From a virus: a DNA stretch of 43,660 nucleotides. Numbering within the stretch: the first letter of the stretch is position 1; each line of letters begins with the position of its first letter. This document shows positions 6,575-13,267 of the stretch, in pieces. The stretch is from IMG/VR virus record IMGVR_UViG_3300005590_000044, positions 1-43,660 of that record; one strand, given 5' to 3'. The translations under genes were made by a program, and so were the position numbers. The notes under the pieces were generated by a model. That model had not been told where the DNA came from. It ran no database searches and saw only the letters and a list, made by a program, of their open reading frames with translations.

Positions 6575-7173
6575 TCTACGCGAACGAGAACGATCCGAAA
6601 GCGGCCCATTGGCTTTCACGCATACCGATCACGATCGACCACATTGACCAACGGAGTATCGCCGATGTGCAACCGTCGGAAAGGCTGGACGAGAATGGAT
6701 CGACGGAGTATCGGCTGACTTGGAAGCACTGGATTACGCCGTCTGGTCGGCGGATTTGTGCGCTGCGGGCGTCGGGTCGCCGCACATCCGACAGCGACTC
6801 TTTTGGGTTGCTTGGTTGGCCGACGCCACAGAAAGCGGACGGGCGGGGAGCGACGGGGCCGAACTCTCAGAACGCGGATCTGGGCAAGACGGCGAGGATC
6901 GCGGGCTGCGGTTGGAACACGCCGAGAGCTACGGACGGGAGCAAGGGCGGGCCGAACCAGTCAGGTGGTTCGCTGCCCAACGACGCAGCAAACATGAGTT
7001 CTGGCGAAACGTCGACTACATCTACTGCCAAGACGGGAAGTATCGGCCAGTTGGACCCGGCACATTCCCTCTGGCTCATGGGATACCCGGTCGAGTGGCT
7101 CAGTTGCGTGGATTGGGAAACGCTATCGTCCCGCAATTGGCGGCAGAATTTATCGGCACGTTCATCGACATGA
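6571..7173 (+). CDS. Fused open frame: methyltransferase N-terminus joined to an alternative-frame protein
   Basis: TTG 6571 overlaps the helicase stop. Residues 1-37 (MIYANENDPKAAHWLSR, then DQRSIADVQPSE) match the N-terminus of phage C5-cytosine methyltransferases. The frame then reads a second type of sequence: TEYRLTWKHWITPSGRRICA, GWPTPQKADG, GWNTPRATDG, and a C-terminus AHSLWLMGYPVEW. I know this pattern from phage proteins encoded at methyltransferase loci. The methyltransferase C-terminal frame lies in another register over the same DNA (6663-7184). Whether this fused frame makes a useful protein is unknown; the missing FxGxG and PCQ motifs mean it is not a methyltransferase. Confidence 0.5.
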   Translation: MIYANENDPKAAHWLSRIPITIDHIDQRSIADVQPSERLDENGSTEYRLTWKHWITPSGRRICALRASGRRTSDSDSFGLLGWPTPQKADGRGATGPNSQNADLGKTARIAGCGWNTPRATDGSKGGPNQSGGSLPNDAANMSSGETSTTSTAKTGSIGQLDPAHSLWLMGYPVEWLSCVDWETLSSRNWRQNLSARSST

Positions 7174-7184
7174 TTTTGGAATAG
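6663..7184 (+). pseudogene. C5-cytosine DNA methyltransferase, internally deleted remnant (C-terminal frame)
   Basis: In this frame the DNA reads GKAGREWIDGVSADLEALDY, SADLCAAGVGSPHIRQRLFW, and near the end PGTFPLAHGIPGRVAQLRGL then NAIVPQLAAEFIG. These are classical phage C5-methyltransferase segments. The matching N-terminus is in a different frame at 6571-6681. About 90-110 residues expected between them, including the FAGIGG SAM motif and the PCQ catalytic loop, are absent. A single deletion whose length is not a multiple of three explains this. The first ATG in this frame is at 6720, and the stop lies one base before ATG 7186. Catalysis is not possible as read. Confidence 0.75.
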
Positions 7185-7185
7185 C

Positions 7186-9540
7186 ATGGAAGTTCACAAA
7201 TTCTATCGGTCCAACGGTCTTAGGGTCCACGAAATCCCAACGGGCAAGAAATGCCCGATCGCGAAGGGTTGGCCGGACAGCACGAAGACACACGACCAGG
7301 TCGACCAGGCACTCGAGAACGCCGGCCGGTTCGACAAGTACGGTTGGCTCTTGGACGACAACCACCTGGTCGTCGACATCGACGTTCACGACCTCGAGAA
7401 CGCGGACGGATACGCATCGCTGGCAAAATTGGAAGCAGCGATCGGGTTTAAACTCGAGGACGCCTGCGGGGCGATCGTGCAATCGCCATCGGGCGGGCGA
7501 CACTTCTACTTCGCGAAGCGGCCAGAGGACGATTTCGGGAAGGTCTACGGCGACCACTATCCCGGCATCGATTTTATCCACGGGCACGGCAAGCAGGTCA
7601 TCGCGGCAGGGAGCAACCACGACAAGCATCCCGGCAAGACCTACTCGATCGACGGCGGCGACCTTTTCGAAGTGCCGATCCAGCTGATCAAGCACCTGCA
7701 AGGATTGCGGGCCGGCCAGGCGGACCGGACGATCACGGTCGACACCGAACCAGGCGAACGCGCCGGCGACGAATTCAACCAGAGCGACCGCGGACTCCAA
7801 CTGCTCATCGCGGAACTTTCCGCCCGCGGTTATGTAGTTCGACACAAGGGCACGTATTGGGAATTCGACCGACCAGGCAAGACGACCGACAGCGACTGCA
7901 GCGGGCACGTCGGCAAGCGGGCCAACTCGACCGGCAACCTTCAACTGACCGCCTTCACCCTTTCGGATCCGCACTTCCCAAGCGGCGAATCGATAACGAT
8001 CTTTCGAGCCTACTCGCTCCTTTGCTGCGGAGGCGACGATCGCCAAACCGCCAACGCGCTATTTGAGCGGGGGTTCGCTAGGCCAGACTACAGCGACATC
8101 ACGATCAACCTGCCAGGCGACGACGGAAGCCACGTCGAATCGCCCGCCTGGAAGGGCGACGAAGCGATCCACCTGGCCGAAGACGAAGACGACGAAGAAG
8201 ACGACGACGAACACGCCCCGCAAAGCGTCGACGGCGTCCCCTTCCCCGAATGGGTCACCAGCGGCAGCGGACTGATCGAGGACGTCGGAAAGTACTTCAA
8301 GCGTTGCACGAAGCTATCGACGCCGGAAGTCGAATTCGCGGTTGGACTCGCCGCGGTTAACGCGATGGTCACCCGGAAGGTTTCGGACGATAGCGTTTAT
8401 CAAACGCCGGCCAACCTCTACACCGCGATCCTCGCCAGCAGCGGAGCCGGGAAGGACGCCCCGCGAAAGTGCATCGCCAAGATCATCACGGCATGCCGGC
8501 CAGGCATCGCCGGACCGAACTCGCTAACCAGCGGAGCCGGCGCACTTGAGAGTCTGAAATTCAAGCCGGCATGCTACGCGGTCATCGACGAACTCGCCGA
8601 CGATTTCCGAATCTGGATGAACCCGCGGACGCCGTTCAACCAGGACGTCATCCGGATCCTAAAATCGGTCTTCACCGATACCTGGGCGGACCGCTTCAAC
8701 CCGCGATGCACACGACGAAAGACCGACGCCAAAACGGGCAAAGACGAAAACGACCTGACGTCCGTCCAGCCGCACCTTTCGATCTTCGGCGTCACGACGG
8801 AAGATGACTTTTTTGATTCGTTCGTGGAAGCGAGGACGACCGACGGGTTTCTCGGCCGATGGATGATCTTTTGCCTCGACCCGAAAGCCGGCACGAAGCG
8901 ACGGGTCACGAAGAAACCGAACATTCCAGACGACCTGGTGACCAGGCTACGCGAATGGGGCGAATGGGGCGTCAGCAGCGGCGACCTTGCCAGCGAGAAT
9001 CCTGAGGGGATGCCAGACCAGCCAGCGACCGTCAAAGAAATCGAGCGAAGCAGCGAAGCGATCGATCGCCTCGAGGATCATTACGACGCGATCGACGACC
9101 GGGCCGACAGCGAAGACGAAGCCGGCTATCGAGTCAAGGCAGCGGTCTGGCGACGGGCGAGCGAAAAGACCGCACGCCTCGCCCTGCTCTTCGCCGTTTC
9201 GCGAAGCCGGCCAGGCGACGAAGTACAGATCACAAAGGCGGACGCAGAGAAGGCGATCGCCGTCTCGAACTTTTTGGCGAAGCGAATGGTCTGGCTCGCG
9301 CAGCGGCACTCGGCCAGGACCGACTGGGAGCGAACGTGGAAGGGCGTTGTGAAATCGTTTCCAGCGAAGAAGTGGCTCACATGGCGGCAAGCCAGGCGGA
9401 AGAACCAGGCACTCCGCGAACGCGACCTGCGGGAAGCACTCGCATGCGCGGTCAACGTCGGCCAACTCGAGGCGATGGAAACCAGCCAAACAACGAAGTA
9501 CCGACGGGTCGCCGACCTCCGTCGCAGCAAAGCCAAATAG
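7186..9540 (+). CDS. Primase-polymerase (PrimPol/AEP) fused to DUF3987-like helicase/ATPase
   Basis: A 784-residue protein. The N-terminal PrimPol domain shows the archaeo-eukaryotic primase triad: DID at 64-66, the SGGRH motif at 102-106, and GID at 127-129 followed by a Gly/His-rich strand and AAGS. A middle linker is very acidic (about 330-345). The C-terminal part carries a P-loop-like SSGAGKD at about 418-424 and AVIDELADDF downstream, typical of DUF3987-type phage/plasmid ATPases. Such fusions prime and can unwind DNA at phage origins. No separate DNA polymerase is recognisable in the window, so replication may use this protein plus the host polymerase. The candidate origin lies directly downstream. 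Confidence 0.88.
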   Translation: MEVHKFYRSNGLRVHEIPTGKKCPIAKGWPDSTKTHDQVDQALENAGRFDKYGWLLDDNHLVVDIDVHDLENADGYASLAKLEAAIGFKLEDACGAIVQSPSGGRHFYFAKRPEDDFGKVYGDHYPGIDFIHGHGKQVIAAGSNHDKHPGKTYSIDGGDLFEVPIQLIKHLQGLRAGQADRTITVDTEPGERAGDEFNQSDRGLQLLIAELSARGYVVRHKGTYWEFDRPGKTTDSDCSGHVGKRANSTGNLQLTAFTLSDPHFPSGESITIFRAYSLLCCGGDDRQTANALFERGFARPDYSDITINLPGDDGSHVESPAWKGDEAIHLAEDEDDEEDDDEHAPQSVDGVPFPEWVTSGSGLIEDVGKYFKRCTKLSTPEVEFAVGLAAVNAMVTRKVSDDSVYQTPANLYTAILASSGAGKDAPRKCIAKIITACRPGIAGPNSLTSGAGALESLKFKPACYAVIDELADDFRIWMNPRTPFNQDVIRILKSVFTDTWADRFNPRCTRRKTDAKTGKDENDLTSVQPHLSIFGVTTEDDFFDSFVEARTTDGFLGRWMIFCLDPKAGTKRRVTKKPNIPDDLVTRLREWGEWGVSSGDLASENPEGMPDQPATVKEIERSSEAIDRLEDHYDAIDDRADSEDEAGYRVKAAVWRRASEKTARLALLFAVSRSRPGDEVQITKADAEKAIAVSNFLAKRMVWLAQRHSARTDWERTWKGVVKSFPAKKWLTWRQARRKNQALRERDLREALACAVNVGQLEAMETSQTTKYRRVADLRRSKAK

Positions 9541-9715
9541 CGGAAACGCACTTCTTGGGATCTCTATCCCGACCGCCTCAGACGCACGCTAACGCGTCGA
9601 GGCAAGCAAACGCCAAATCATCCGCACCAGCGGTCCGTCGCAGCGAGGCGGCAAGCCAGGCGGCAAGGCGGCACGATCGCGGCGACGTAAGAAAAGATCA
9701 AAAAAAAAGGGTGGT

Positions 9716-10015
9716 CAAAACCCGGCAAAAACCCGGCACAAAGGTGGCAAAAAGGTGGCAGAGCAAGAGGGATTCCAAAATCAGGAATTAGAAATCAAAT
9801 CCACCTTTCTGCCGGGTTTTTGCCGGGTTCTTGCCACCTTTTTCCGAGATTTAGCCGGCGATTCACGGGGTTTCCTTATAGGTGACATAAAATACAAAAA
9901 AAAATAAATTATGTAAGTAATATGAAGAAGAAATCGGAATATCTATTATTGAGACCCCTATTTTTTTGCCACCTTTTGAACCGGCCGATTTAGCCAAAAA
10001 AATATAGTTTTTTAC
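9716..10015. other. Candidate replication origin: iteron-like repeats and AT-rich island
   Basis: Within the 848-bp non-coding stretch between 9541 and 10388 there are GGTGGCA elements at 9743-9749 and 9754-9760. Reverse-oriented copies (TGCCACC) lie at 9832-9838 and 9967-9973, and the 29-bp inverted repeat is embedded here. From about 9880 to 10010 the otherwise GC-rich DNA becomes strongly AT-rich with A and T runs, as in a DNA-unwinding element. Position beside the PrimPol gene supports an origin. It could instead be a promoter/terminator complex. I see no gene in 9541-10215. Confidence 0.6.
9719..9829. repeat. 29-bp inverted repeat (28/29) with 53-bp spacer
   Basis: The left arm 9719-9747 and right arm 9801-9829 are reverse complements with one mismatch. 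Each arm contains two ACCCGGCA units and one AAAGGTGG element. The structure could form a long cruciform or bind a dimeric initiator. It starts 179 bases after the PrimPol stop. Confidence 0.85.
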
Positions 10016-10215
10016 CAGCGGCGACACGCCGGCACGTTTGGCGACAGGAAGCGACAAGCGGAAGCCAGGCGGCGTTTCGGCCCTCTTTGGTGCCTCTGCA
10101 CAAAACACAAATCGCGGCGAGGATACCCACAGACGCGTCGCAGCCAGCGTTGGCCCGCGACCGTCGCCGCGGACCGCAACTATCCGGTTGCCCCAACAGG
10201 CCGCGGCGATTTTTC

Positions 10216-10287
10216 TGCGGGATTGAGCAGTGGCAGCTCGCCGGTTTCATGAGCCGGTCGTCGGATGTTCGATTCATCCTCCCGCAA
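10216..10287 (+). tRNA. tRNA-Met (anticodon CAT)
   Basis: A full cloverleaf can be drawn. The acceptor TGCGGGA (10216-10222) pairs with TCCCGCA (10280-10286), with discriminator A at 10287. The D stem is GAGC/GCTC with GG in the loop. The anticodon stem CCGGT/GCCGG encloses loop TTCATGA with CAT at 10248-10250. The variable region is five bases. The T stem is GGATG/CATCC with loop TTCGATT. The 3' CCA is not encoded. Position 1 pairs with 72, so it looks like an elongator rather than a classical initiator, though phage tRNAs can deviate; a CAT anticodon modified to lysidine (Ile) also cannot be excluded. Confidence 0.88.
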
Positions 10288-10288
10288 C

Positions 10289-10302
10289 TTCCCGACAGGG
10301 AA
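10289..10302 (+). other. Small hairpin after the tRNA
   Basis: TTCCC-GACA-GGGAA forms a five-pair stem with tetraloop directly after the tRNA 3' end. There is no T run. It may help define the 3' end for processing. Confidence 0.35.
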
Positions 10303-10322
10303 TGAATGGTTGCACCGCCCGC

Positions 10323-10348
10323 GGCAAGACGTCCCGGCAAGACGTCCC
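10323..10348 (+). repeat. 13-bp direct tandem repeat (two copies)
   Basis: GGCAAGACGTCCC occurs twice head to tail at 10323-10335 and 10336-10348, each with a GACGTC palindrome, 41 bases before the resolvase start. Possible protein-binding site; could be chance in a GC-rich leader. Confidence 0.45.
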
Positions 10349-10388
10349 GGCGACGGGGCGTCGCGCGGGGCGGCGAAAGAGATCACAC

Positions 10389-10694
10389 ATGACGCATCCA
10401 TCGAAACGCAAGGGCAACGCATACGAGCGTGAACTGGTTAACCAGGCACGCGAAGCCGGACTGCCGGCAGAGCGGGCCTATGCGAGCAACGGTCGGGCGT
10501 TGGGCGAACACGAAGAAGTCGACTGCAAGATCGCAGGGCAGCGGATTCAAGCGAAGCGACGGGCAAAGATCGCGGCATGGATCAAGCCGGCCGGAAATCA
10601 CGTCGACGCGCAGGCAGTACGGGAGAACGGCGGCGAAACGTTCGTCATTCTTCGATACGCGGATTACCTGGCAATGTTGAAGAAGATCAGCTGA
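10389..10694 (+). CDS. PDDEXK nuclease, Holliday-junction-resolvase-like
   Basis: A 101-residue protein starting at ATG 10389; longer in-frame starts would run through the tRNA and are rejected. The opening KRKGNAYERELVNQAREAG matches the N-terminal helix of Hjc-type resolvases, with the conserved Glu. The active-site pattern follows as EEVDCKI and RIQAKRR (D then Q-x-K). Size fits archaeal-type Hjc proteins found in phages, which resolve branched replication and recombination intermediates. It overlaps the phosphoesterase gene as TGATG at 10692. Confidence 0.82.
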   Translation: MTHPSKRKGNAYERELVNQAREAGLPAERAYASNGRALGEHEEVDCKIAGQRIQAKRRAKIAAWIKPAGNHVDAQAVRENGGETFVILRYADYLAMLKKIS

Positions 10695-11689
10695 TGGGGC
10701 GACACGGAAACAAGCGGCAACTCGACATCGTCGAATCGCACGTTCGGGAACACCCCGACACGGCAAGCCGGAAGATCGCGACCTACCTGTTCGGACGATA
10801 CCCCGGACTTTGGACAAGCCACAACGCAGTCCTGCACCAGGTGCGGCGAATGCGAGGCGTCGACGGCAAACTGAATCGAGAAAAAATGAAAGCCGGAACA
10901 AAGCCTCTGCCGTACATACCAGGCGGTTCGAAGAAGCGGAAGAAGGCAACGAAGCGACTCAACGACGCCGGCCGATGGCTGATCATCGGCGACCTTCACG
11001 TTCCCTTTCACGACCAGCGAGCGTTATCGGCAGCGATCAACCACGGCATCGACCAGAAAGCCGAACACTTGCTGATCAACGGCGACGCGCTCGACGCCTA
11101 CCAGGCGAGCATGTGGGTCAAGGATCCGAACCAACGCAGCATCGACAAAGAAATCATCGTCCTCAAGGGCATCCTCAAAGGGATCGAGAAAGAGTTTAGC
11201 GGCCGGAAGATTTACAAGATCGGCAACCACGAAGCACGAATCGAAAACTACCTCTACCAGAACGCGCCCCGCATGATCGGCATGAGCAAGTGGGATCTTT
11301 GCGAGGCGTTGAAGCGGGAACTCGAACTCGGCGACGACTGGGAATTCATCGATTCGAAACAGCTATACACGCTCGGCAAATTGCGAGGGTACCACGGGCA
11401 CGAACTGCCGAAAGGATTAACCAATCCAGTCAGCGTTGGCCGCGGGTTATTTTTGCGAGCGCACGAACACGCCTTTACGAATCACTGGCACCAGACATCG
11501 ACGCACATGGAAACCAACGGCAGCAAGACCAAAACATGGGTCTGCTTTTCGGTCGGTTGCCTATGCGACCTCCAACCGAACTACGCACCCGTCAACCGAT
11601 GGAACCACGGTCACGCGATCGTTGACATTTGGAAGACCGGCGAATTCAGCGAGCACAACCACCGGATCGACAAAGGGCAAATATGGTAG
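10694..11689 (+). CDS. Calcineurin-like metallophosphoesterase with N-terminal HTH-like domain
   Basis: A 331-residue protein with start ATG 10694 (TGATG overlap). The C-terminal two thirds hold the dimetal signature in order: GDLHVPFHD, NGDALDAYQ, GNHEARIENY, then HGH and a late NHGHAI histidine. The first 60 residues look like a winged or homeodomain-like DNA-binding segment (SRKIATYLFGR, then HNAVLHQVRRMRG). Phage members of this fold act as DNA exonucleases, or are of unknown specificity. Neighbouring resolvase and SNase genes suggest a DNA-processing role, for example host DNA breakdown. Fold certain, substrate not. Confidence 0.82.
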   Translation: MGRHGNKRQLDIVESHVREHPDTASRKIATYLFGRYPGLWTSHNAVLHQVRRMRGVDGKLNREKMKAGTKPLPYIPGGSKKRKKATKRLNDAGRWLIIGDLHVPFHDQRALSAAINHGIDQKAEHLLINGDALDAYQASMWVKDPNQRSIDKEIIVLKGILKGIEKEFSGRKIYKIGNHEARIENYLYQNAPRMIGMSKWDLCEALKRELELGDDWEFIDSKQLYTLGKLRGYHGHELPKGLTNPVSVGRGLFLRAHEHAFTNHWHQTSTHMETNGSKTKTWVCFSVGCLCDLQPNYAPVNRWNHGHAIVDIWKTGEFSEHNHRIDKGQIW

Positions 11690-11940
11690 CGCTTTTTTTG
11701 TTCCTCGCGGTTTTGATTCTTACGATTTTTTCCGCCTACCTGTGGATTGAACTCGGCAGTCACCTCGCCGCGATGACGATCGACCGCGACGACATCAAGG
11801 CGGACCGCGACCGATGCCTCGAGGAACGCAACCGAACGCTGGCGGAACTGAAAGACGCACAAACAACCATCGCCACGATTTCGGAAGCGATCAAGGACGC
11901 ACAAACAATCAACCCCGCAATTTCGGACGCGATCAAATGA
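11683..11940 (+). CDS. Small membrane protein with coiled coil (85 aa)
   Basis: ATG 11683 overlaps the previous stop by seven bases. One N-terminal transmembrane helix (LFLFLAVLILTIFSAYLWI) is followed by a charged coiled coil rich in Asp, Arg and Glu, containing an internal near-repeat (IKDAQT twice). This layout resembles inner-membrane spanins or other lysis accessories, but no second spanin partner is evident. The next gene overlaps it by ATGA. Confidence 0.65.
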   Translation: MVALFLFLAVLILTIFSAYLWIELGSHLAAMTIDRDDIKADRDRCLEERNRTLAELKDAQTTIATISEAIKDAQTINPAISDAIK

Positions 11941-12104
11941 GCAACGTCGAAAGCGAGAGTATGCGAACTTTCCTCGCCTATATCGTCGTCCCAACGCTAA
12001 TCCTGATCGCCGTCTTTTGGAATTGGGCGGAAACCGGTCCTTGGTACGGCGATCACCATTACGAACCGCAACCCGAATATCACTTCGACGGATCACGAAA
12101 GTGA
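11937..12104 (+). CDS. Small single-pass membrane protein (55 aa)
   Basis: ATG 11937 overlaps the previous stop. A single hydrophobic helix (FLAYIVVPTLILIAVFWNWA) is followed by a short acidic/aromatic tail (GPWYGDHHYEPQPEYHF). No family recognised. It lies in a run of small membrane genes; the next gene starts with GTG overlapping its stop. Confidence 0.6.
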   Translation: MSNVESESMRTFLAYIVVPTLILIAVFWNWAETGPWYGDHHYEPQPEYHFDGSRK

Positions 12105-12538
12105 ATGCACCCGCAGACAATTACGTCCGATCGGCACGCCTCATTCGAGTCATCGATGGCGATACCCTACGCGTCGAAATCGACCAGGGATCACGCCAGC
12201 GATTCGAATGCGATCTCCGATTGCGGCACGTCGACACGCCGGAAAAGCGCGGGCCAGAATCGCCGGCGGGCCGGTTCGTTCACGGCCAGGTCATCCGTTG
12301 GCTATCGGAACGAATGGCGTTTCCGTTGGCGGTCAAAACGCACAAATGGCAAGCCGGCAAGTTCGGAAGGTATCTCGCCGAAGTTTGGTGCGGCGACGAA
12401 TGCCTCAACGACTGGCTGATCGATAGCGGTTATGGATGGCCAATGGACGAACGCGGATCGGTCACCGTTCCACGCGACATCGAAACGCTATCGATCCCGG
12501 AATGGATCAAGCAACTTTGCCGGGAGAACGTCGCATGA
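12101..12538 (+). CDS. Staphylococcal-nuclease-like (thermonuclease) protein
   Basis: A 145-residue protein starting at GTG 12101 (GTGA overlap). The SNase core is clear: RVIDGDTLRVEID carries the metal-binding Asp residues, and LRHVDTPEKRGPES the second catalytic block with Glu. KFGRYLAEVW supplies the late catalytic Arg. There is no signal peptide, so it should act on DNA or RNA inside the cell. The family cleaves nucleic acids with calcium. With the neighbouring nuclease genes it may degrade host DNA or process phage DNA. Confidence 0.85.
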   Translation: MNAPADNYVRSARLIRVIDGDTLRVEIDQGSRQRFECDLRLRHVDTPEKRGPESPAGRFVHGQVIRWLSERMAFPLAVKTHKWQAGKFGRYLAEVWCGDECLNDWLIDSGYGWPMDERGSVTVPRDIETLSIPEWIKQLCRENVA

Positions 12539-12792
12539 GCAAGCAAAGGGAATTCTGGCTCTCGGCCTTTCGGGGCGATTTGATCGCATACCTCGAGCCG
12601 ATCGCCGGCGCGATACACGTCGCCGAAGTCGAGTCAGGCAAGCAACCGGAAGCGAAGTGCGAGAACTGCCAGTTCTTCCGGCCGACCGGAGCCGGGAACG
12701 ACGCCGGCAAGTGCCAGCAGCGATCACCGGTTACGACGTTCCCGAACGTGAACAAAGACGACTGGTGCGGCGATTGGAAGGGCGGCGACTGA
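12535..12792 (+). CDS. Four-cysteine metal-binding protein (85 aa, paralogue 1)
   Basis: ATG 12535 overlaps the nuclease stop. The N-terminal half is helical. The C-terminal half holds CENCQFF, GKCQQRSP and DDWCGDW, that is, C-x2-C followed by two spaced Cys, a compact zinc- or iron-binding knuckle common in phage small proteins. The same pattern recurs in the protein at 20194-20433. Function unknown. Confidence 0.7.
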   Translation: MSKQREFWLSAFRGDLIAYLEPIAGAIHVAEVESGKQPEAKCENCQFFRPTGAGNDAGKCQQRSPVTTFPNVNKDDWCGDWKGGD

Positions 12793-13037
12793 TGGCAAAG
12801 AAAGGCGACATCGTCGGCGTCACGTTTTTGGATCACGTCGAATCCGGTCACGAAGCCAAACCGATCAAGTTCGCCGTCTTCGGTCGCCTGGTAAGCGAGG
12901 ACAAGCGAAGCGTATGCGTTGGGTCATGGGTTTACGCGAACCCGCGACGAAGGATGCAGGACGGGAACACGACGACGTTCACGATCCTGAAATCTTGCAT
13001 CGAGAAATTCGTGGTTTACGAACCGCGGGAAGAATGA
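12792..13037 (+). CDS. Hypothetical 81-aa beta-rich protein
   Basis: TGATG overlap at 12790-12794. The sequence opens MAKKGDIVGVTFLDHVESG and continues as alternating strands (KFAVFGRLVSED, RSVCVGSWVYANP, TTFTILKSCIEKFVVY), suggesting a small SH3-like barrel. It overlaps the next start by ATGA. Function unknown. Confidence 0.6.
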   Translation: MAKKGDIVGVTFLDHVESGHEAKPIKFAVFGRLVSEDKRSVCVGSWVYANPRRRMQDGNTTTFTILKSCIEKFVVYEPREE

Positions 13038-13267
13038 ACATGGAAGTCGCCACCGCCCTGATCGTATTGAACACCGCCCTGATCGCATTGATCGCCGTTT
13101 TTGCGTACCTGCAAAGCCGGAAGCAGATCGACTGCCAGGAACGAATCGACCGGGCACGCCTCGAGGCACTCCGCGAAGCGAACGGACAGCACCAACGAAT
13201 CATGCAATCCGCTTTTCAAATTTGGACGGAAGCGGCACGTCAGGGATCGGGATGGATCGAGAAATGA
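13034..13267 (+). CDS. Small membrane-anchored coiled-coil protein (77 aa)
   Basis: ATG 13034 overlaps the previous stop. One transmembrane helix (VATALIVLNTALIALIAVFA) is followed by a basic/acidic helix (QSRKQIDCQERIDRARLEAL). Layout resembles a holin- or spanin-like accessory. Translationally coupled to the protease gene at 13264. Confidence 0.6.
   Translation: MNMEVATALIVLNTALIALIAVFAYLQSRKQIDCQERIDRARLEALREANGQHQRIMQSAFQIWTEAARQGSGWIEK

Noticed and set aside
9880-9899. SP6-promoter-like AGGTGACA in the AT-rich island
   Set aside because: Only the core eight bases match, no phage RNA polymerase gene is present, and no further copies occur in the genome.
10230-10388. N-terminal extension of the resolvase frame upstream of ATG 10389
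   Set aside because: The upstream codons run through the tRNA gene and a GC-rich leader, and homologous resolvases begin near KRKGNAYE.
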